Positions 1 through 5,970 of a stretch of 9,753 nucleotides of DNA are shown here, piece after piece (within the stretch, counting starts at the first letter, position 1; each line of letters opens with the position of its first letter). The DNA is from a bacterium (GTDB taxonomy: Bacteria > Krumholzibacteriota > Krumholzibacteria > LZORAL124-64-63). The stretch spans positions 1 to 9,753 of the forward strand of contig VGXH01000036.1 of the NCBI GenBank assembly GCA_016873405.1, given 5' to 3'. The notes below the pieces were generated by a model. It ran no database searches. It was not told the origin of the DNA and worked only from the letters and a program-made list of their open reading frames with translations. The position numbers and the translations under genes are program-made.

Positions 1-2385
1 CGGGAACGTCTCGCCCAGCGACGGGATGAACGTCTGCGCCGGGACGACCATGGCGATGGAGCCGTCGCCGGCGGCGGCTCCGTTGCCGGGCTGCGCCGGC
101 GCGGGCGCCGCCAGGGTCCAGGTCGTGATCCAGGGCTCGCTCATCTCGTCGCGGCCGCCGACGCCGTTGCTGCCGGTCAGGACCTGGGAACCCTCGTTGG
201 GATCGACGCGCTGGTAGGACTGGCCGAAGGTGGCCGCCGTCGCATGGGGCAGCTGGCTGGCCACCGCCGTCTCGGGCAGGTAGGTCGAGCCGGCCACGGT
301 CTTGCCGGTCTTGGCGAACTGGTGGCTGCCGGAGCCGCCGTAGACGAACACGTCCACGTCGGTGACCAGGGCGCTGCCCTCGGTCCACTTGAAGAGGATC
401 ACGGGCTCGCCCGTGTTGGTCAGGCTGGGCACCGACTCGGCGCTGATGATGCTGCTGCCGGTCGGGAAGACCGAGCGCATGTCGGGCACGCCGTCGGGGA
501 AGGCGTCGTCCTCGTACAGCTCGATGTCGGGCGCGAAGCCGAAGGAATTGGTGAACTTGGTGCTGCCGGCGATCGAGACCGTGATGGTGTCGCCGGCGGC
601 GATCACGAAGCCGTCGGGGAACCGGGCCGTGAAGTCGGTGAAGGCGCCGCCGCCGATGGTGTCGGAGTTGCGCACCGCGCCGCCCATGTTCCAGTAGCCC
701 GTGTTGTTCGGGGAGTAGACGGCGTCCGACAGGTAGTAGTCGCCCAGGTTGACCGTCTGCAGGCTCGGGTTCCAGATCTCGATGAACTCCTGGTCGGAGC
801 CGATCGTGCAGACCTCGGTCAAGAGCAGCTTCGGGTCAGGGGCCGCGCCCACCGTCCAGGAATGCAGGGTGGCGGGAGCGCCCGCCGGGCTGCTGGCGCT
901 CAGCAGCGCCGCGTTGCTGACCACGACGTACCACTCCACCAGCGCGGCGGCGTCCTGGCCGGGCACCGTCGCCGTGTAGACGCCGCCGCCCTGCGCCGCG
1001 CCCGGCAATTGCGCAAAGGCGCCGCCGTTCACGCGGTACTGGAACACCGCGCCGGTCAGCGGGCTGATCGAGGTCGCGGTGACCGACAGCGTGGCCGGCA
1101 GGTCGGCGTAGGGCGCCGCCGGATTGACCGAGAAGGCGGTGATGGTCGGCGGCGGCGGCGCGATCACGGTCCACGTCGCCGCAAAACGCGGGGCCGCGTC
1201 CGGGTAGGTGCCGGCGGCGCCCGCGGCGTTGGTCGCCACGGCGTGCCAGCGCACGACCGCGCCCTCGGCCTGGGCCGGGATCACGGCCGACCAGACGTCC
1301 CCGGCGGCGGTCCCGGCCACTTCGCTCTGCGGACCGCCGTTGACCGTGTAGCGGAAGGCGACGCCGGTCACGGCCGTCGGCGACAGCACGGTCACCGAGA
1401 CGGTGACCGCCTCACCGATCACCGGCGTGGCGGGCGACTGCGCGTGCGCCGAGATGATCGGCGCCGCGGGATGCCACGCGCCCGGCGCCAGCGGCGGGTT
1501 CTGCGCCGTCGTCTGCCAGGTGGCCGGGAAGTTCTCGCTGGTCTCGTTGTGCCCGGTCAGGCCGTTGCCGCCGGTGGTGACCTCGGTGCCCTCGTCGGCC
1601 GACAGGCGCGCATAGGAGTTGCCGAAGGCCAGCATCGTGGGCGAGATGGTCTGCTGGCCGGCCACCGGCGTGTCGGCCAGGTACGTCGAGGCGCCGACGG
1701 TCACGCCGGTCTTGTCGAACAGGATGTTGGTCGTCGTCGCGGCGCCCCAGCGCGCGAAGTCCACATCCTGCACCAGGTCGCCGACGCCGTCCCACCGGTA
1801 GAGCACCAGGCTCTCGACGTTGTCGGTCAGCGTGGGCGTGTTCGTGCCGCCGCCCAGCACGCCGGCACCGACCGAGCCCGGGAAGACCTCGACCAGTTCC
1901 GGCACGGCGTCGGGCGTCGCGGCGTCCTCGTACAATTCGAAGTCGGGCAGGCGGCCGTACGCGGCCTGGTAGGCGTTGCTGCCGCCGATCGCGATCACGA
2001 TCGTGTCGCCGGCCGCGATCGCGTAGCCGGCCGGGAACTTCGCGTGGAAGTCCGCGAAGGCGCCGCCGCCGGCGGTCGTCGCCGAGGGGTCCGGCTGCGT
2101 GATCTTCCAGTAGAACTGGCTCGACGTGCTGAACGTGGCGTCGGTCAGGTGGTAGTGGCCAAGGTCGATCGCCGCGCCGGTCGGGTTGTGGAGCGCCACG
2201 TACTCGCTGCAGAGCGGGCGGCTGGTCGAGGTGTTGGCGACCGTCACGATCTGCGAGATGACCACGTGGTCCGCCACCGCGGCGGGCGCCGCGGCGGCCG
2301 CGCCGGCGACGAGCCACGCGGCGGCCAGCAGCACCGCCGGCAGACACGGCCACGGCCGCGGCGATTTCCTGCGAAGACTCGACAT
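1..2385 (-). CDS. Secreted lamin-tail-domain / Ig-like repeat protein (partial, C-terminus beyond window)
   Basis: The frame is open from an ATG at 2385 to the window edge (795 codons, no stop), so the C-terminus is missing. AGGGAG lies 9 bases before the ATG. Residues 1-38 look like a Sec signal peptide: a basic start (RRK), a hydrophobic stretch at about 15-32 and an Ala-rich AVA cleavage site. Residues ~40-300 and ~518-762 are two copies of one unit. Each has an EY/EF-x-x-L/I-x-NP motif, a GGGAF-x-DF-x-x-(K/R)FP segment (107-118; 578-590), IAAGDTI and a (F/I)ELYED segment, as in lamin-tail (LTD) proteins. Between them lie two Ig-like domains (~307-408, ~411-515), each with a Y-x-VNGG strand and ending in WTV. 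After 762 a new segment with TFIPSLGETF may begin a FlgD-like Ig domain. The likely role is extracellular or surface-attached; ligand and function are unknown. Confidence is high for the gene, moderate for the domain names. Confidence 0.88.
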   Translation of the reverse strand, partial: MSSLRRKSPRPWPCLPAVLLAAAWLVAGAAAAAPAAVADHVVISQIVTVANTSTSRPLCSEYVALHNPTGAAIDLGHYHLTDATFSTSSQFYWKITQPDPSATTAGGGAFADFHAKFPAGYAIAAGDTIVIAIGGSNAYQAAYGRLPDFELYEDAATPDAVPELVEVFPGSVGAGVLGGGTNTPTLTDNVESLVLYRWDGVGDLVQDVDFARWGAATTTNILFDKTGVTVGASTYLADTPVAGQQTISPTMLAFGNSYARLSADEGTEVTTGGNGLTGHNETSENFPATWQTTAQNPPLAPGAWHPAAPIISAHAQSPATPVIGEAVTVSVTVLSPTAVTGVAFRYTVNGGPQSEVAGTAAGDVWSAVIPAQAEGAVVRWHAVATNAAGAAGTYPDAAPRFAATWTVIAPPPPTITAFSVNPAAPYADLPATLSVTATSISPLTGAVFQYRVNGGAFAQLPGAAQGGGVYTATVPGQDAAALVEWYVVVSNAALLSASSPAGAPATLHSWTVGAAPDPKLLLTEVCTIGSDQEFIEIWNPSLQTVNLGDYYLSDAVYSPNNTGYWNMGGAVRNSDTIGGGAFTDFTARFPDGFVIAAGDTITVSIAGSTKFTNSFGFAPDIELYEDDAFPDGVPDMRSVFPTGSSIISAESVPSLTNTGEPVILFKWTEGSALVTDVDVFVYGGSGSHQFAKTGKTVAGSTYLPETAVASQLPHATAATFGQSYQRVDPNEGSQVLTGSNGVGGRDEMSEPWITTWTLAAPAPAQPGNGAAAGDGSIAMVVPAQTFIPSLGETFP

Positions 2386-2394
2386 CGGACCACT

Positions 2395-2400
2395 CTCCCT
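2395..2400 (-). promoter_or_regulatory. Ribosome binding site of the lamin-tail protein gene
   Basis: On the minus strand AGGGAG sits 9 bases before the ATG at 2385. It fixes this start against a competing minus-strand frame that opens at 2458 and encodes only Arg/Ala-rich low-complexity sequence. Confidence 0.6.
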
Positions 2401-2454
2401 TTCGAGGGTGCGGGACGGGAATGCCCGGACGAACAGGTCGCGAGGGGGATGGGG

Positions 2455-2483
2455 ACAATAACGCCCGGCGATGGCCGTTTCAA
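2455..2483 (-). promoter_or_regulatory. Sigma70-type promoter for the lamin-tail protein gene
   Basis: On the minus strand, TTGAAA (2483-2478; 5 of 6 matches to TTGACA) is followed after exactly 17 bases by TATTGT (2460-2455; 4 of 6 matches to TATAAT). Transcription would start near 2448, giving a leader of about 60 bases with the AGGGAG site near its end. This is the best promoter match in the window. It assumes sigma70-like consensus holds in this organism. Confidence 0.55.
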
Positions 2484-2573
2484 GCCGGATCGCCCGCGCG
2501 CAGGGTCGATCGGGGATTATGGACATCGGCTTTCGCCGCGGCGGGGCGGGGCTTCCGGGTGCGCCGACGCCCC

Positions 2574-2623
2574 GACTGCTATATAGTCGAACGCGTTCGG
2601 GCCGGCGCCGGATCGCCGGCGCC
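2574..2623. repeat. Cluster of three inverted repeats, candidate operator
   Basis: Three dyads lie nearly end to end. GACT-gctatat-AGTC is at 2574-2588, centred on TATATA. CGAACGCGTTCG at 2588-2599 is a perfect 12-base palindrome. GGCGCCGG-ATCG-CCGGCGCC at 2604-2623 is an 8-bp stem with a 4-base loop. No T-tract follows, so it is not a standard terminator. The position between divergent genes fits a regulator-binding site, but chance palindromes are common at this GC content; only the AT-containing ones stand out. Confidence 0.4.
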
Positions 2624-2722
2624 CCGTCCCCGGCGGAGGTCAGGGGTCCGGCGTCCCCGCGGCGCCCGGCGGGTTCGGTGTCCCGTGTCGTGATTCGCGT
2701 GGCGTTCTTGAGGTGTCGTCCT

Positions 2723-4249
2723 GTGCGTGATCCCTTTGCCCGCCTGAACCGGCGCCGCCGGTGGCGATCCCGCGCCTGGCGCCTGCGGCGCCTGCTGTCC
2801 GGCGGCGCGCGCCGGGGAACCGAGCGGCAGACCGGCGCCGGGGCGCCGCACCTGCTGGCGGTCGGCGTCGACACGTTGCGCGCGGACCATCTCGGCTGCG
2901 GCGGCTGCAGGCGCCCGACTTCGCCGCGGCTGGACGCCCTGGCCGCCGGCGGCACGCTGTTCAGCGAGGTCATGGCGCCCGCGCCGTGGACGCTGCCCTC
3001 GTTCGCCGGCGCGCTGAAAAGGCTGATGCCGGGCCTCCACGGCGGGTTCCTCGGCGGCCCCGAGCGCGACATGGACCGCCAGGCGCCGGGCCGGCTGCGC
3101 CCGGGAGTCGTCACCCTGGCGGCGCACCTGCGCGCGCAGGGCTACCGCACGGCCGCGTTCTACGCGAACCAGTTCTTCGCCTTCGGCCTGGCCGAGAGCT
3201 TCGACGAGCACGCGTACTTCAACCTGCCGGCCGGCGACCTGGCGGACATGGCGGCCGACTGGCTGGAGCGCCATGCCGACCGTCCCTGCTTCTGCTTCGT
3301 GCTGATGAACGACCCGCACGAGCCGACGACGCCGCCGTGGACGGACCTGGCGCCCTTCCTGCCCGCGCCGGCGCCCGACGACGCGCTCCTGGCCGAGCTG
3401 GCCCGCTGGGGGGGCGGGCGCGTCCCCCACCTCGGACGCGCGCCCGACCCGCGGGCGCCCGCGGTGCGGGCCGCGCTCTCGCTGAAGCTGGCCGTCTACG
3501 ACGCGACCATCGCGCAGGTCGATCGCGCGCTGGGCGCCCTGCACGATCGCCTGCGCGCGAGCGGCCTGGCCGAGCGCACGCTGACGACCGTCTTCTCGGA
3601 CCACGGCGAGGAGTTCCTCGACCATGCCGAATGGGCGGCGCGGTGGGATCACGACCCGCGCGGGCTGCGGGGAATCGGCCACGGGCAGAGCCACTTCGAG
3701 GAACTGCTGCGCGTGCCCTGGCTGGCCTGGGGCCCGGGCGTGCCGGCCGGCGCTCGCGTGAGCGATCCGGTCTCCCTGCTGGACCTGGCGCCGACGCTGC
3801 TGGAGTGGCTGGGGCTGCCGCCGCTGCCGCCGGCGCCGCTGCCGCCGGGCGCGGCGCCCGAGCTGGCGGCGGCGCTGCGGGGACGCTCGCAGGCGCCGGC
3901 GGCCGCGCGCGCGACCGGCGGCGTGCCTTTGCCGCCGCCACCGGAGCGGCTGCGCCTGGCCGAGGCCATCGCCTACGGTCCGGACCTGGTGGCGCTGCGC
4001 AGGGGACGGTGGAAGCTGATCGCCGCGCGCGACGGGCGGCCGCTGGCGCTGTTCGACCTCGATCGCGATCCCCTCGAGACCGCGGATGCCTCCGGCGCGG
4101 CGCCCGATGCGCTGGCGGAGCTGGTCGCGCTCGCGCGCGCGTGGCACGCGAGCGGGGTGGGCGCCGCCGGCGACGGCGGCGGCGGCGCCTGGGAGAACGT
4201 GGACGACACGGTGCGCGAGCGGCTGCGCGATCTGGGCTACACGCAGTAG
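2723..4249 (+). CDS. Sulfatase-like hydrolase, alkaline phosphatase superfamily
   Basis: A GTG start at 2723 (GAGG at 2710-2713) gives 508 residues; the frame is open further upstream but low-complexity there, and GTG at 2690 or 2699 are alternatives. The fold's landmarks are in order: metal-binding Asp in VDTLRADHL (49-57), TSPRLDALA (66-74), WTLPSF (89-94), SDHGEEFLDHAE (292-303), GHGQSHFEELLRVPW (319-333), SDPVSLLDLAPTLLEWLGLP (347-366), and a WKLI-x(12)-LFDLDRDPLE segment (430-452). It ends in RLRDLGY, as many sulfatases do. Thr90 occupies the nucleophile position where type I sulfatases have the Cys or Ser of C/S-x-P-x-R, so formylglycine activation is not expected; a phosphate, phosphonate or sulfate ester substrate remains open. 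Residues 365-410 are Pro/Ala-rich and 484-488 are Gly-rich. The N-terminus is very basic (residues 10-23) with no clear signal peptide. It may be an orphan gene, as both neighbours are on the other strand. Confidence 0.85.
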   Translation: MRDPFARLNRRRRWRSRAWRLRRLLSGGARRGTERQTGAGAPHLLAVGVDTLRADHLGCGGCRRPTSPRLDALAAGGTLFSEVMAPAPWTLPSFAGALKRLMPGLHGGFLGGPERDMDRQAPGRLRPGVVTLAAHLRAQGYRTAAFYANQFFAFGLAESFDEHAYFNLPAGDLADMAADWLERHADRPCFCFVLMNDPHEPTTPPWTDLAPFLPAPAPDDALLAELARWGGGRVPHLGRAPDPRAPAVRAALSLKLAVYDATIAQVDRALGALHDRLRASGLAERTLTTVFSDHGEEFLDHAEWAARWDHDPRGLRGIGHGQSHFEELLRVPWLAWGPGVPAGARVSDPVSLLDLAPTLLEWLGLPPLPPAPLPPGAAPELAAALRGRSQAPAAARATGGVPLPPPPERLRLAEAIAYGPDLVALRRGRWKLIAARDGRPLALFDLDRDPLETADASGAAPDALAELVALARAWHASGVGAAGDGGGGAWENVDDTVRERLRDLGYTQ

Positions 4250-4267
4250 CGGGCTACACGCAGCAGC
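4234..4267. repeat. 17-base tandem duplication over the sulfatase-like gene stop codon
   Basis: GGGCTACACGCAGTAGC (4234-4250) is immediately repeated as GGGCTACACGCAGCAGC (4251-4267), with one difference. The first copy encodes the GYTQ ending and the TAG stop; the second has CAG in place of TAG and is non-coding. Confidence 0.9.
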
Positions 4268-4278
4268 GCGCCGCGCGC
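4266..4278. terminator. Weak hairpin between convergent genes
   Basis: GCGCG-CCG-CGCGC forms a 5-bp stem with a 3-base loop in the 44-base gap between the convergent sulfatase-like and Mrp genes. It has no T-tract on either side. The position suits a bidirectional terminator, but the structure is short and could arise by chance. Confidence 0.2.
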
Positions 4279-4306
4279 CTCAGCCCGCCACCCTCAGCCC
4301 GCCACC
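4278..4306. repeat. 14-base tandem duplication over the Mrp stop codon
   Basis: CTCAGCCCGCCACC at 4279-4292 is exactly repeated at 4293-4306; a matching C at 4278 extends the repeat by one base. The copy at 4293-4306 holds the last codons and TGA stop (4296-4294) of the minus-strand Mrp gene; the other copy lies just past it. Confidence 0.9.
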
Positions 4307-5376
4307 TCCACGGCCAGCTCGGCCACGGTGGCGGCCAGCTTCGCGAACGCCGCCTGCGCCGCGCTGCCCTTGACGCGCGCCGCCGGCAGCCCCGCGTCGC
4401 CGCCGGTGCGGATGGCCGGATCCAGCGGGATCTCGCCCAGCAGCGGCAGCCCGTACTGCGAGGCCACGCGCCCGCCGCCGCCCTGCCCGAAGATGTCGTG
4501 CCGCTCCGAGCAGGACGGGCACACGAAGCAACTCATGTTCTCCACCACGCCCAGCACCGGCACCTTCGTCTCGCGGAACATGCGGATCCCGCGACGCACG
4601 TCGGCCAGCGCCACCTCCTGCGGCGTGGTCACCATCACCACGCCCGACAGCGGCACCTGCTGGATGAGGGTCAGCTGCGCATCGCCGGTGCCGGGCGGCA
4701 TGTCGACCACCAGGAAGTCGATGTCCTGCCACTGGACGTCCTTGAGGAACTGTCGAATGGCCGAGAACACCAGCGGCCCGCGCCAGATCACCGGCTGGTC
4801 GGGCGGCAGCAGCAGGCCCATGCTGATCACCTGCAGTCCGGAGGCGCGAACGGGAAAGATCTTGCGGTCCGGCGTGACCTCGGGCTGCTCGCGCACGCCC
4901 AGCATCGTCGGCACGCTGGGTCCGTAGACGTCGGCGTCCAGCAACCCCACCTTGTGGCCGGCGTCGGCCAGCGCGAGGGCCAGGTTCACCGCCACCGACG
5001 ACTTGCCGACGCCGCCCTTGGCGCTGGCCACGGCGATCACCTTGCGCACGCCCGGCAGCTTCGCGCGGTCGGCGAACGGGTCCGGCGACTGCCCATGCGC
5101 GCCGCGCGGCGCCTGCCTGGGCGCCGAGCGGTCGTCCACGGGCACCTCGACCGCCAGCACGCCGGGCAGCGCCGCGACGGCCTTCGCCACGTCCTGCCGG
5201 ACCTGGGCGATGGTCTCCTCCTTCTCGCTCGTGCGCACGACGGTCACCGTGACCTGTCCGCCGGTCACGGTGATCTCGCCGATGAGGCTGATCGACACGA
5301 CGTCGACGCGCGTGCCGGGCACCTTCACGTCGCGCAGGGTCTGCATCACGGTCTCGGGGGTCAGCGGCGTGCTCAT
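4294..5376 (-). CDS. mrp: Mrp/ApbC/NBP35-family P-loop ATPase, iron-sulfur cluster carrier
   Basis: ATG at 5376 is chosen because GGGAG lies 6 bases before it and family similarity begins there; the open frame extends 54 codons upstream as Arg/Pro-rich sequence. The product has 360 residues, usual for Mrp proteins with an N-terminal domain. Residues ~1-80 form a DUF59/MIP18-type domain (TPETVMQTLRDVKVPGT, then ITVTGGQVTVTV). A linker runs over ~81-108. The ATPase has the deviant Walker A SAKGGVGKSS (118-127), LLDADVYGPSVP (145-156), IWRGP (197-201), VVDMPPGTGD (223-232) and TTPQEVALADVRRG (250-263). The CPSC pair (C286, C289) after VVENMSC matches the dimer-interface Cys pair that holds the bridging 4Fe-4S cluster in this family. 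The expected role is cytoplasmic assembly or transfer of Fe-S clusters to apoproteins. It lies downstream of the STAS gene on the same strand, but 121 bases and a terminator-like hairpin separate them. Confidence 0.93.
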   Translation of the reverse strand: MSTPLTPETVMQTLRDVKVPGTRVDVVSISLIGEITVTGGQVTVTVVRTSEKEETIAQVRQDVAKAVAALPGVLAVEVPVDDRSAPRQAPRGAHGQSPDPFADRAKLPGVRKVIAVASAKGGVGKSSVAVNLALALADAGHKVGLLDADVYGPSVPTMLGVREQPEVTPDRKIFPVRASGLQVISMGLLLPPDQPVIWRGPLVFSAIRQFLKDVQWQDIDFLVVDMPPGTGDAQLTLIQQVPLSGVVMVTTPQEVALADVRRGIRMFRETKVPVLGVVENMSCFVCPSCSERHDIFGQGGGGRVASQYGLPLLGEIPLDPAIRTGGDAGLPAARVKGSAAQAAFAKLAATVAELAVEVAG

Positions 5377-5389
5377 GGTCGTCTCCCGT

Positions 5390-5406
5390 GCCGGCGCGGA
5401 GCCGGC
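5390..5406 (-). repeat. Short hairpin in the mrp leader
   Basis: GCCGGC-gcgga-GCCGGC forms a 6-bp stem with a 5-base loop, ending two bases before the GGGAG ribosome binding site (5387-5383) of mrp. It could affect translation initiation, but GCCGGC is common in this sequence and chance is a fair explanation. Confidence 0.2.
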
Positions 5407-5438
5407 CCTGGCCGGGCGGGTCGCGGCGGGCCGGTGGC

Positions 5439-5468
5439 GAAAGACCGGCCGGGTGGCGACCCGACCGG
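5439..5468 (-). terminator. Candidate intrinsic terminator after the STAS gene
   Basis: Read on the minus strand, 5468-5459 and 5454-5445 form a 10-bp GC-rich stem with a CGCC loop, followed at once by TCTTTC (5444-5439). The fifth pair is U-G in minus-strand RNA but a C/A mismatch in plus-strand RNA, so the stem is complete only in the direction of the STAS gene. It begins 29 bases past the STAS stop. The T-run is short and interrupted, so termination may be partial. Confidence 0.42.
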
Positions 5469-5497
5469 CCCCGCGTCCTCGTCCGCGCCGCGGCGCG

Positions 5498-5839
5498 CTA
5501 TTCGTTGAAGGAGGCCAGCGCCTCCTCACAGGTGGCATAGGTGTCGAAGACCAGCTTCAGCTGCGTCACGTTGAGGATGTTGTCGATGCGATCGCTCACG
5601 CTGCAGATCTTCAGGCGGCCGCCGTTCTTCTTCAGCGTGTGGAAGCCGGAGACGAGGATGCCCAGGCCCGTGGAGTTGACCCACGTCACCTTGCTCATGT
5701 CCAGCAGCACGTCGACCTGCCCGTCGGCGACCAGCGTCTTGATCTCGCCGAGGAAGCGCTCGTGGTCCGGTCCGCCCATGATCTTGCCGGACAGCCCCAG
5801 CACCATCACGTCGCCGTGTTTGTTCTGCTTGATGTTCAC
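5498..5839 (-). CDS. STAS-domain protein, anti-sigma factor antagonist type
   Basis: GTG at 5839 is chosen: AGGAGG lies 5 bases before it and the product is 113 residues, the usual size of a single STAS domain. The frame is open to a start at 5914, but those extra residues do not look like STAS, and the likely promoter lies inside that extension. Features are VMVLGLSGKI (strand, 11-20), a helix at about 24-39, VDVLLDMSKVTWVNSTGLGILVS (42-64), GGRLKI (73-78) and a C-terminal helix. NSTGLG (55-60) is the loop that carries the phosphorylated Ser in SpoIIAA/RsbV (DSSGLG there); here Ser56/Thr57 are available and the Asp is Asn. Such proteins bind an anti-sigma kinase or act in a partner-switching module. 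No kinase, phosphatase or sigma factor gene is nearby, so the partner is unknown; a STAS protein of another pathway is also possible. Confidence 0.9.
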   Translation of the reverse strand: MNIKQNKHGDVMVLGLSGKIMGGPDHERFLGEIKTLVADGQVDVLLDMSKVTWVNSTGLGILVSGFHTLKKNGGRLKICSVSDRIDNILNVTQLKLVFDTYATCEEALASFNE

Positions 5840-5970
5840 TTGGCCCTCCTCGGGATTCCGGTCCATCGACTGCCGCGCCACAGTATGATAAAGTGGCGGC
5901 GGGCGCATCTCCAAACCGCTTTCGCGGGACCGGCGCGGCCGCGCCCGGTCGCCGGCCCCGGGAGTCCGCC
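5840..5970. other. Divergent control region between the STAS and AmmB genes
   Basis: These 131 bases hold the STAS ribosome binding site (AGGAGG, 5850-5845), the only AT-rich patch nearby (TATGATAAA, 5884-5892), a hairpin at 5928-5950 (GACCGG with CCGGTC, plus inner pairing with one bulged C) and the AmmB ribosome binding site (GGGAG, 5960-5964). No gene is seen in it. Confidence 0.5.
5885..5914 (-). promoter_or_regulatory. Candidate promoter for the STAS gene
   Basis: On the minus strand TTGGAG (5914-5909, 3 of 6 matches to TTGACA) precedes TATCAT (5890-5885, 5 of 6 matches to TATAAT) by 18 bases. The start would fall near 5878, giving a leader of about 40 bases ahead of the GTG at 5839. 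The same AT-rich patch read on the plus strand gives TATGAT (5884-5889), facing the AmmB gene but with no clear -35. Confidence 0.4.

Larger units (their letters stand above)
2386..2722. other. Divergent intergenic region with palindrome cluster, no gene seen
   Basis: These 337 bases separate the divergent lamin-tail and sulfatase-like genes. Frames open through it on both strands, but their products are Arg/Gly/Ala/Pro-rich with no recognisable motif and no good ribosome binding site. It holds the minus-strand promoter at 2455-2483, a palindrome cluster at 2574-2623 around an unusually AT-rich TATATA, and the ribosome binding site of the downstream gene near 2710. I could not find a convincing plus-strand -35/-10 pair for the sulfatase-like gene; the TATATA/TATAGT at 2580-2587 is the only -10-like element there and lacks a -35 partner. 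Confidence 0.6.

Noticed and set aside
1412..2458. 348-codon minus-strand frame overlapping the lamin-tail gene
   Set aside because: It is another reading frame of the same strand, Arg-rich and without motifs; it starts upstream of the better supported ATG at 2385.
244..2586. 780-codon plus-strand open frame opposite the lamin-tail gene
   Set aside because: The product is Arg/Gly/His/Val-rich with no domain pattern. The minus-strand frame has a signal peptide, repeated domains, a ribosome binding site and a promoter. Long antisense frames are expected at this GC content.
2471..2722. N-terminal extension of the sulfatase-like frame
   Set aside because: The extra 84 residues are Arg/Gly/Pro-rich with no signal peptide, the segment contains the palindrome cluster, and a better ribosome binding site lies before GTG 2723.
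3815..3860. Possible microsatellite of CTGCCGCCG units in the sulfatase-like gene
   Set aside because: The repeat is imperfect and encodes a Pro/Ala/Leu linker typical of GC-rich genes; there is no sign of phase variation.
2579..4147. 522-codon minus-strand frame opposite the sulfatase-like gene
   Set aside because: Gln/Arg-rich shadow with no motif. The plus-strand frame carries the ordered sulfatase motifs.
2761..5508. 915-codon plus-strand open frame across the sulfatase-like and mrp genes
   Set aside because: It runs out of frame through one well-supported gene and antisense through another, and its product is low-complexity Ala/Arg/Gly sequence.
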